Shown one piece after another: positions 1 through 6,353 of a DNA stretch of 10,243 nt. The translations under genes were made by a program, and so were the position numbers. The notes beneath the pieces were generated by a model. That model saw nothing but the letters and a program-made list of their open reading frames with translations, did no database searches and was not told the origin of the DNA. Position 1 is the stretch's first letter; each line of letters opens with the position of its first letter. This DNA comes from a candidate division LCP-89 bacterium (GTDB lineage Bacteria; Electryoneota; B3-LCP). The DNA is taken from the NCBI GenBank assembly GCA_025774735.1, contig JALGZU010000074.1, forward strand, positions 1 to 10,243, given 5' to 3'.

Positions 1-180
1 GTGATCGACGAAAACGGAGTTGCCCTCTTCCGATTCCAGATCGGATTCTCCATGACACATCAGGCAGTCATCATCACTCATGGGCTGATCTTGCGCCGGC
101 GATCCCGGAGCGGAGAGTAGCAGAGCCAAAAGTGCGATTGTGAGGAGCTGTACTGTGAGATGCAGGTTCTTTACTACCAT
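1..180 (-). CDS. Exported c-type cytochrome, N-terminal part (runs off the window)
   Basis: The first 60 codons of a gene continuing past base 1. Residues 1-29 form a signal peptide: Lys4, a hydrophobic stretch from about residue 8 to 23 rich in Leu and Ala, then a small-residue end (APGSPA) suiting signal peptidase cleavage near residue 29. Shortly after, residues 39-43 read CLMCH, a covalent haem c attachment motif with His43 as axial ligand. The product is therefore probably periplasmic or membrane-attached and carries electrons. A haem motif right behind the signal peptide, followed by an acidic stretch and SVFVD, resembles multihaem cytochromes of anaerobic respiratory chains, but only one haem site is visible and the number is unknown. 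The ATG is preceded by a purine-rich AAGAGA about 3 nt upstream. The GcvH-like gene ends 111 nt upstream, so co-transcription is plausible. Confidence 0.82.
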   Translation of the reverse strand, partial: MVVKNLHLTVQLLTIALLALLLSAPGSPAQDQPMSDDDCLMCHGESDLESEEGNSVFVDH

Positions 181-291
181 TTTTCTCTTGGAATAATTGA
201 AATTGTGTATAGTTAAGGTTGGCCTGTCCACTGGGACCAGGTTTACGAACCATTGTAAATCCCGGGGAACGGCGCACAGGGCATTTAGATA

Positions 292-711
292 TTAGAGACC
301 TCGCAAGCTATGCTCGGCCTTCCACCACTCGTGAGCTTCCTTCCCGCTCAGTAGGTTGCCGATCTCCTCTTCTGCGTCGGAGGGATCAATCAAAAGAAGC
401 CACCCGACCCCGTAGGGATCTTCGCGAACGTAATCAGGACTATCGATTAATTCGTGGTTCACATCGATAATCTCACCTGAAAGCGGTGCGTACAGCATTT
501 TTTTTGCCCCAACGCCGCGAACCATACCGCAGACTTCATCGACCGAAACCTCGTCCCCTTCATTGGGAAAATCGAGGCGATCAATCTGGCCGACGTCGTA
601 CAGAAAGATCTCATCCAATCCGATGCGGAACCGTTTTCCTCCCTCACTGTTTTCAAGCCTCACCCATGTATGCTCGCGGTGAAAGAGAAGATCTTCAAAC
701 AAGGGAAACAT
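292..711 (-). CDS. GcvH-like (lipoyl-domain fold) protein lacking the canonical lipoyl lysine
   Basis: The 139-residue product follows the glycine cleavage H-protein fold throughout: HREHTWVRLE at residues 11-20, a FRIGLDE segment near 28-34, VGQIDRLDFPNEGDEV at 40-55, YAPLSGEIIDVN at 74-85, and EDPYGVGWLLLI at 97-108. In true GcvH the swinging-arm lysine lies in an ESVKA motif just before the YAPVSGE strand. Here that stretch reads RGVGA (65-69), so the lysine position is Gly68; Lys70 and Lys71 sit two and three residues later. The length is slightly above the usual 125-130 because of an acidic C-terminal tail with a WW pair at 129-130. No gcvT or gcvP is nearby, and an exported cytochrome follows, so a role in glycine cleavage is doubtful. 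There is no good ribosome binding site before the ATG; a possible 31-codon ORF overlaps the start and could couple translation. The fold assignment is strong, the function unknown. Confidence 0.85.
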   Translation of the reverse strand: MFPLFEDLLFHREHTWVRLENSEGGKRFRIGLDEIFLYDVGQIDRLDFPNEGDEVSVDEVCGMVRGVGAKKMLYAPLSGEIIDVNHELIDSPDYVREDPYGVGWLLLIDPSDAEEEIGNLLSGKEAHEWWKAEHSLRGL

Positions 712-790
712 AGGTCAAAATTCCAGTAAAATGGACCAAAAAGAGAGACCGGAGGATGGGCCGGTATTTCCTCCACATCCTCCGGTTCAT
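695..790 (-). CDS. Possible 31-residue membrane peptide or leader peptide
   Basis: A short open frame starts at an ATG with a good ribosome binding site (AAGGA, 9 nt upstream) and ends with TGA inside the fifth and sixth codons of the GcvH-like gene. The predicted peptide has a strongly basic start (five Arg and one Lys among the first ten residues, another Arg at 14), then a hydrophobic stretch SLFLVHFTGILTYVSLV ending at the C-terminus. This is the profile of a single-span small membrane protein. The frame runs through the intrinsic terminator downstream of gdhA, so ribosomes on it would melt the hairpin. It could be real, or a chance ORF laid over a terminator; an ORF of this length is common by chance. 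No homologue is recognised. Confidence 0.27.
   Translation of the reverse strand: MNRRMWRKYRPILRSLFLVHFTGILTYVSLV
736..786 (-). terminator. Intrinsic terminator after gdhA
   Basis: On the minus strand an 11-bp perfect stem (ACCGGAGGATG at 786-776 pairing with CATCCTCCGGT at 758-748, 17-nt loop) is followed by CTCTC and five T residues (742-738). It starts 33 nt after the gdhA stop codon. The loop is longer than usual and contains a second GGAGGA and a second CCGG, so alternative pairings are possible. Only 26 nt lie between the T-run and the next ATG, too little for an independent promoter, so genes beyond it would depend on readthrough or on a promoter overlapping the hairpin. Confidence 0.75.
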
Positions 791-819
791 GATTTACTTT
801 CCTTTTAGTGCGCCTCTGG

Positions 820-2172
<1,353 letters not shown>

Positions 2173-2258
2173 TTATATGTACTGCGTAGAGGGCTACCTG
2201 TTCACGTTAACCTTAATAAAATGCCTTGAATCAGAGTCGCCGGAAACACTCCTGCGAT

Positions 2259-2288
2259 CTTATAGAGATGGTCGCAGGACTTTTTCAA
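2259..2288 (-). promoter_or_regulatory. Predicted sigma-70 promoter of gdhA with an overlapping hairpin
   Basis: TTGAAA (2288-2283), an 18-nt spacer and TATAAG (2264-2259) match five of six consensus bases at each element. Transcription would start near 2250, leaving a 5' leader of about 95 nt. An inverted repeat (CCTGCGA at 2251-2257 and TCGCAGG at 2272-2278) spans the spacer and -10 element, so it could serve as a protein-binding site. The rest of the 273-nt gap (2155-2427) shows no other gene that I can support. Confidence 0.45.
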
Positions 2289-2427
2289 CAGTACCGGTCA
2301 TGCGACGAGATGCGATCTACACTATCACTCCATGAAATCCACGGAGGATCATCTGAATCGGGTTAAAATAAAACTGCCAAAGAACATCCGCTTCAGACCA
2401 CCTCAACCGCTTACCCCTGGCTCTCGA

Positions 2428-2886
2428 TCAATCCAGATCGATTTCCAACTGCACCATTTTTCCGACCTTGAAGCCAGCAGAATGGAAAAAATCCCGGCTG
2501 CCGGCATCGCTCGTATCGAACATGGTGTAGACTTTCTTCACGTTCAGTTTATTGAACTGTTTGAGCAGTTCATCAATCAACGCATCTGCAATTCCCTTGC
2601 GGCGGTATTCCTGATCCACACCGATCAATTCCACCCAGCCGATGCCCGCGCTGACGCCAAACTCCCAGCCGGAGATGTTACCCATAACACAGCCGACAAC
2701 CCTGTTTTCGATCACCGCTACCAGGGAAAGATTCGGGTGCCTCATACGAAAAACAGCGAATTTCTTCTCCCAGTAATCGTGGCGGTTTTCTCCACCCAGC
2801 AACTTGCTGTCCAGCTCGACAACCCCATCGAAATCACTGGATTTCAAGGGTCTAACGGCCAGAGTATCTACACTGGATTCAGACAT
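2428..2886 (-). CDS. GNAT-family N-acetyltransferase
   Basis: A 152-residue single-domain acetyltransferase that would transfer an acetyl (or other acyl) group from CoA to an amine. The GNAT landmarks are in order: an N-terminal strand LAVRPLKSSDFDGVVELD (9-26), a central strand LVAVIENRVVGCVMGN (55-70), then ELIGVDQEYRRKGIADALI (86-104). RRKGIA at 95-100 is the pyrophosphate-binding Q/R-x-x-G-x-G/A loop. The C-terminal part VKKVYTMFDTSDAGSRDFFHSAGF (117-139) matches the usual motif B with an Asp-Ala-Gly-Ser-Arg helix start, and the Phe-Phe-x-x-x-Gly-Phe ending is typical. Substrate cannot be told; candidates include the N-terminus of a ribosomal protein (RimI-like) or a small amine. The ATG lacks a clear Shine-Dalgarno sequence, so the start is moderately sure. 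The gene has its own predicted promoter with an operator-like palindrome and appears to stand alone. Confidence 0.9.
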   Translation of the reverse strand: MSESSVDTLAVRPLKSSDFDGVVELDSKLLGGENRHDYWEKKFAVFRMRHPNLSLVAVIENRVVGCVMGNISGWEFGVSAGIGWVELIGVDQEYRRKGIADALIDELLKQFNKLNVKKVYTMFDTSDAGSRDFFHSAGFKVGKMVQLEIDLD

Positions 2887-2975
2887 AACCGATTAGAATC
2901 TTCAGGTATGTTAACCGGGCTTGTGAAATTATCTACAAACGCCGGCTGAGAATCCCTTCAAATATATAGTCAAAC

Positions 2976-3004
2976 AATTTAGTTCACTAAATTTGAAAAG
3001 TCAA
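2976..3004 (-). promoter_or_regulatory. Predicted promoter of the acetyltransferase gene overlapped by an 18-bp palindrome
   Basis: On the minus strand TTGACT (3004-2999), a 17-nt spacer and TAAATT (2981-2976) form a plausible sigma-70 promoter, with a start near 2969 and a leader of about 80 nt. The palindrome aatttagttcactaaatt (2976-2993, 8-bp arms around a 2-base centre) covers the -10 element and most of the spacer. That is where a dimeric repressor would block RNA polymerase. The binding family cannot be named from the sequence. Confidence 0.45.
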
Positions 3005-3071
3005 GCGAAATTGCTTTTAACAGTTTATTGAATTTTTCCCGACACCGGCCGGGGGGTATTTTTGTCCCGAC

Positions 3072-4178
3072 TCAAATGTTGCCGCTTTCAAGTGGAATGT
3101 CAGCAGCTTTCTGGTCCTTCCTGCGGCACCAGCCCTTCGAGTCGAGTTGTGGTGAGAACCCGTCCGTCGCTTCGAGGCGTTTCAAAATCGACAAGTGCTT
3201 CCTGCTAAGCTTATCGGGCGTGGCGAGACTGTACTTTACAATCATGTCTCCCCGTCCTCCGCCCTTAACAGGCATGCCTCGTCCCCGCACTTTTAAAACG
3301 CCTTCCGGTGTACAGCCGGGTTTGAGGGTGAGTGAAATGGCTCCATTCAGGCTGGGCACCTTCAGTACACAGCCTTCCAGCCATTGTGTGAGTGAGATGA
3401 AACAGTGGTAATCTAAATCATTTTTCATCCTGATCAAGTAGGCGTGTTCCTTCTGGATGACTATCACGCGCAGATCACCGGATTTGCCTCCCAGGAAACC
3501 CTCATGCCCCTGTCCTTTCACAACGATCTTTTCCTGATCCCCGGCTCCGGGCGGTATTCCCACGGTGATGGTAACATCTTTGAGACCGTGTCCGCGACCT
3601 TCACAGATGTGGCAGGCAGTCATCGGTTTGAGGCCGGATCCTCCGCATTTCCGGCAGGAGATGTTGCCATCTCCCTTACTTTTTCCCCTGTTGATAAAGT
3701 CGGGAACGGTTCCGGTGCCTTTGCAGACGGAACAGACACCTTCAATGGCTCCCCCGAAAATCCCGGTGCCTTCGCAGTCAGTACACAATTGGCGCCGTCG
3801 GATCTTCACCCTCTTCATGGCCCCTTCAGCGAGCTCTTCCAGTGTGAGATAGAGCCTGACTAATATGTCCCTGCCCTCCTGTGGCTTCGCAGGCCTGGCT
3901 TCAGGGGTAGGTTTGCCGGTATCGCTCTTGAAATCCCGCTGTGTACGCTTCTTGGAGCGAAGGTAAGGATGCAACTCCAGGTAGGCTTTTCGTCTCTGGG
4001 GATCCGACAAAACCCAGTAAGCATGAGCCACCTCCTTGAAGCGGTCGCTCGCCCGGGGATTGTCCGGATTGAGGTCGGGGTGAAATTTCTTGGCGAGTTT
4101 ACGGTAGGCCTCGCGTATCTGCCGTTTATCTACGCCGCTGTCGATACCAAGAATAGTAAACAGGTCCATTTCAGGCAT
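3072..4178 (-). CDS. dnaJ: DnaJ-type co-chaperone (J domain plus four zinc motifs, no G/F linker)
   Basis: A 368-residue Hsp40 that would stimulate the DnaK ATPase and deliver unfolded clients. With the start at 4178, the J domain spans about residues 4-70 with HPD at 33-35 on schedule. Four CxxCxGxG repeats begin at Cys132, Cys149, Cys175 and Cys189 and bind two zincs. C-terminal substrate-binding domains follow (PPGAGD at about 209, VRGRGMP at about 297, GGGRGDM near the end). The linker between J domain and zinc region (about 71-103) is basic and Pro/Lys/Arg-rich, without the Gly/Phe-rich stretch of standard type I DnaJ. dnaK and grpE are not adjacent. Start choice: the frame stays open to 4292, but only via a TTG, and the predicted transcript starts near 4202; the ATG at 4178 has GGAAAG 5 nt upstream and gives a normal J-domain N-terminus. 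Confidence 0.93.
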   Translation of the reverse strand: MPEMDLFTILGIDSGVDKRQIREAYRKLAKKFHPDLNPDNPRASDRFKEVAHAYWVLSDPQRRKAYLELHPYLRSKKRTQRDFKSDTGKPTPEARPAKPQEGRDILVRLYLTLEELAEGAMKRVKIRRRQLCTDCEGTGIFGGAIEGVCSVCKGTGTVPDFINRGKSKGDGNISCRKCGGSGLKPMTACHICEGRGHGLKDVTITVGIPPGAGDQEKIVVKGQGHEGFLGGKSGDLRVIVIQKEHAYLIRMKNDLDYHCFISLTQWLEGCVLKVPSLNGAISLTLKPGCTPEGVLKVRGRGMPVKGGGRGDMIVKYSLATPDKLSRKHLSILKRLEATDGFSPQLDSKGWCRRKDQKAADIPLESGNI

Positions 4179-4208
4179 GGCATCTTTCCGTATATGCGTA
4201 TCAGGCAA

Positions 4209-4237
4209 ATTATAGCATTGGAATAATAATAATTCAA
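4209..4237 (-). promoter_or_regulatory. Strong sigma-70 promoter of the dnaJ-type gene
   Basis: TTGAAT (4237-4232), a 17-nt spacer and a perfect TATAAT (4214-4209), with TG one base before the -10 hexamer, make an extended -10 promoter. The spacer and upstream side are AT-rich. Transcription would begin near 4202, about 24 nt before the chosen ATG. No CIRCE-like or sigma-32-like element is visible, so heat control is not supported by the sequence. Confidence 0.65.
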
Positions 4238-4316
4238 GGATTAATGTAAACTTTTTGAGGCCTGCAGAACCGAGCGGCTCGCTGGAGGGCAAAAAATGAC
4301 TGTTTGTAATGGGACC

Positions 4317-5186
4317 CTAGCGAACCAGGTGTCGCAGGAAGGTCGCGCCAAGGGTAGCAATCAGCCGCCATCGAGGGACATTGATCCGTCCATCGAATAC
4401 GTTGAAGCTCCGGGTCCGCATCGATTCGAGGATCTGGCGGTAGGCACTCTTCATCATTTCGGCGGAGAGAAGTCTACCACGCTGTTCGGCAGCCAAACCA
4501 GGCTGGGCGTCCCGGAGGTATCCGGAAGCTCGTTGGTACTGATAGTCCATCAGATTGAGGAAATTTTCATTCATCACACCGTTATTCAGATCTTTCTCGC
4601 TATAGGCAAATCTATCGAGATCTTCTGTTGGAATGTAAACTCTCCCCCTGCTGGAATCTTCAGCAAGGTCGCGCATGATGTTGGTCAGTTGCAGCCCGAT
4701 CCCCAGTAGGTCGGCATAACGATCCGCGCCGGGGTGGCTGCAGCCAAAAATACGCACGGATACGAGCCCGACGGAGGAAGCTACGCATCGGCAGTATGCT
4801 TTGAGATCGTCGAAGTTTTGGAAGCGTTGCGGGACGAAGTCCATTTCAATTCCACGGAGCAGATCGAAAAACGGCTCCCGGGGCAGTTCGTACCGCCTGA
4901 TGGCATCCTGCAATGCTATGAAGAGAGGTGCTTCAGCCCCACCCGTAAAACAGCCGTCCAGTCGGGCTTTCCATGCTTCCAACTTAGCTTGCTTTTCATC
5001 CAGTGATGCACCGGCTTCGTTGTCGGCGATGTCATCTGAATAGCTGCAGAAAACGTAAAATGCCGACAACGCCAGACGGCGCTGCCGGCTCAGAAATCGA
5101 AAAGCAGGATAAAAGCTGCGAGCGCGTTGCCGGGCGATCCGGTCGCAATAGGTATATGCTTCCTGAAGATCCCCCTCATACGACAT
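4317..5186 (-). CDS. hpnD: Presqualene diphosphate synthase HpnD
   Basis: A trans-isoprenyl diphosphate synthase that would condense two farnesyl diphosphates head-to-head into presqualene diphosphate, the first committed step toward squalene and hopanoids; the enzyme is cytosolic or peripheral to the membrane. With the ATG at 5186 the product is 289 residues, the usual size. Visible signatures: RARSFYPAFRFL near residue 21-32, the first Mg-binding motif DDIAD at 51-55, YCRCVASSVGLVSVRIFG at about 131-148, and the second motif LQLTNIMRDLAEDSSRGRVYIP from about 166, with both catalytic Asp residues in DxxxD. The YCxxVAxxVGL pattern and the position after hpnC favour HpnD over phytoene synthase CrtB. 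An in-frame TTG two codons upstream is an unlikely start. The gene begins 16 nt after hpnC and ends the operon; no convincing terminator was found behind it. Confidence 0.88.
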   Translation of the reverse strand: MSYEGDLQEAYTYCDRIARQRARSFYPAFRFLSRQRRLALSAFYVFCSYSDDIADNEAGASLDEKQAKLEAWKARLDGCFTGGAEAPLFIALQDAIRRYELPREPFFDLLRGIEMDFVPQRFQNFDDLKAYCRCVASSVGLVSVRIFGCSHPGADRYADLLGIGLQLTNIMRDLAEDSSRGRVYIPTEDLDRFAYSEKDLNNGVMNENFLNLMDYQYQRASGYLRDAQPGLAAEQRGRLLSAEMMKSAYRQILESMRTRSFNVFDGRINVPRWRLIATLGATFLRHLVR

Positions 5187-5202
5187 ACTCAACTCACACT
5201 AT

Positions 5203-6114
5203 TTATGGTGTATCAACCGGCAGCGAGCGATCAGACTGGAGGCTTGAATACTGGGTTTTCAACGGTTTGAATGAAGCCAACAGCGCCGCCAGTTTGTGTT
5301 TCGATTTTAAGGTCGGCCGGTGGTAGATGGCAGCCAACGGCTCCCTCTCGAGACTTTCCAGTATCTGCAAACCACCCAGAGTGAAGAGGCGGACGGACAT
5401 CTTCATGCGCCCCTTCAATCTTTCGGCTAAAGGCAAGCCCGCCAGGAGGAATTTATAAGCCCGGACGATTTGAAAGCGGATCAAACCCTCGAGTCGCTGG
5501 CTCGGCGTCCTATCCAGAATTTCAACCGGATCAACCGCGAAGCGGCGGCATTCGTCCAGTGGGATATAGGTCCTGCCCCGTTCTGCGTCTTCGCCGACGT
5601 CCTGACAAAAATTGGCAAGTTGCAGACCGGTACAGATGTTGTCAGACAATGTATCAAGCTCCGGGTCCCGATAGCCGTACAGGCCGAGCATCAATCTGCC
5701 CACTGGATCCGCCGATCGGCGGGTGTATTCCCGAACGGTATCGAAGGATTCAAAGCGGGCTACCGAAAGATCCTGCTTGAAGGCAACCAGGAGGTCGAAG
5801 AGCAGGCGGTGTGGGAGATTGAATCGCTCGACGGTATGACACAACGATCGGATAATGGGATGTCGGGGATGACCTTCCAAGCCCTGTAGCAGTTCGTTCT
5901 GCCATCGATCCAGTTCTTGCAGGGCCAGGCTGGTATCGCTGATCTCGTCCGCTATATCGTCAGCATAGCGGGCGAAGGCATAAAGAGAGGCGATATGAGG
6001 GACCAGATGAAGCGGCGTCAAAGGTCCCAGAACGAAAAAATTCTCGTAGTGGTTTAAGGCTTTTCTGACACAGTGGAACTGCGCTCTTTTGAGCTTGAGC
6101 GGAGTAAAGCTCAT
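5203..6114 (-). CDS. hpnC: Hydroxysqualene synthase HpnC
   Basis: A squalene/phytoene-synthase-fold enzyme that would convert presqualene diphosphate to hydroxysqualene in the three-step HpnC/D/E route. Diagnostic features, numbered from the ATG at 6114: HYENF at 22-26, a hallmark of HpnC; LYAFARYADDIADE with DDIADE at 52-57; and LQLANFCQDVGEDAERGRTYIP around 164-185 with DxxxD at Asp172/Asp176. Most HpnC proteins have Trp where Cys170 stands here (NFWQDV). Length is 303 residues. The frame is open upstream to a GTG at 6180 and an ATG at 6174, but those would overlap the preceding small gene by about 50 nt and lack spaced ribosome binding sites. The 6114 ATG lies 10 nt after that gene's stop, with GGAAGAG at a rather long distance. 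I therefore prefer 6114, with moderate certainty. HpnE, needed to finish squalene, is not in the window. Confidence 0.88.
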   Translation of the reverse strand: MSFTPLKLKRAQFHCVRKALNHYENFFVLGPLTPLHLVPHIASLYAFARYADDIADEISDTSLALQELDRWQNELLQGLEGHPRHPIIRSLCHTVERFNLPHRLLFDLLVAFKQDLSVARFESFDTVREYTRRSADPVGRLMLGLYGYRDPELDTLSDNICTGLQLANFCQDVGEDAERGRTYIPLDECRRFAVDPVEILDRTPSQRLEGLIRFQIVRAYKFLLAGLPLAERLKGRMKMSVRLFTLGGLQILESLEREPLAAIYHRPTLKSKHKLAALLASFKPLKTQYSSLQSDRSLPVDTP

Positions 6115-6124
6115 GGCGTACGGA

Positions 6125-6340
6125 TCACTCTTCCATGGTGGCAGCCGCTCGGTCGAACTTCGATTCGTCGTCATTCCCACTCAGGTTGGGAACGTTGATC
6201 GCGCCGATCCCGACCGGCATCCGGTTTTTGCAGGCTTCCACGAAGCAGCTCCAGTGGTACTCGCCTTCCATGCTCGCCTGCTTGCTGATATACGGTTTCT
6301 CCGAGGGCTCAAAATCCCCCTGGCAGTAATGACATTTCAT
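6125..6340 (-). CDS. Small Cys/His protein with half a LIM-type zinc motif
   Basis: A 71-residue protein I do not recognise by name. It starts MKCHYC and carries Cys3-x2-Cys6, then after 22 residues His29-x2-Cys32-Phe, and Cys37. The pattern C-x2-C-x(16-23)-H-x2-C is exactly the first zinc finger of a LIM domain, and the HWSCF wording matches the LIM HxxCF signature; the second finger is absent. One bound zinc and a role in protein or nucleic-acid contact are inferred. The C-terminal half (MPVGIGAINVPNLSGND, about 41-57) has no metal ligands and ends acidic. A GGGGGAG ribosome binding site lies just 3 nt before the ATG, between it and the upstream stop; an in-frame TTG 12 nt earlier is less likely. 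Gaps of 13 nt before and 10 nt after place it inside the mutase-hpnC-hpnD operon. Confidence 0.72.
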   Translation of the reverse strand: MKCHYCQGDFEPSEKPYISKQASMEGEYHWSCFVEACKNRMPVGIGAINVPNLSGNDDESKFDRAAATMEE

Positions 6341-6353
6341 ACACTCCCCCAAT

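Noticed and set aside
74..277. A 67-codon minus-strand frame near the left end
   Set aside because: It overlaps the cytochrome signal-peptide and CxxCH frame. The latter has a signal peptide and haem motif, whereas this frame has nothing recognisable.
2332..2949. A 205-codon open frame on the plus strand
   Set aside because: It is antisense to the acetyltransferase gene and its flanks. The GNAT motifs on the minus strand explain the region, and the plus frame has no supporting motif or ribosome binding site.
3038..3053. Stem-loop cccgac/gccggg after the dnaJ-type gene
   Set aside because: On the minus strand it is followed by A residues, not T residues, and one pair is G-T. It does not qualify as an intrinsic terminator for that gene.
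4261..4290. GC-rich partial hairpin behind hpnD
   Set aside because: The perfect stem is only about 4 bp with a 3-nt loop and no T-run follows on the minus strand, so I do not call it a terminator.
4179..4292. A 38-residue N-terminal extension of the DnaJ-type protein
   Set aside because: It would need a TTG start lying upstream of the predicted transcription start (about 4202). The ATG at 4178 has a ribosome binding site and gives the normal J-domain start.
6115..6180. A 22-residue N-terminal extension of HpnC from a GTG or ATG
   Set aside because: It would overlap the end of the half-LIM gene by about 50 nt, lacks a well-spaced ribosome binding site, and adds a sequence not expected before the HpnC core. 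It cannot be fully excluded.
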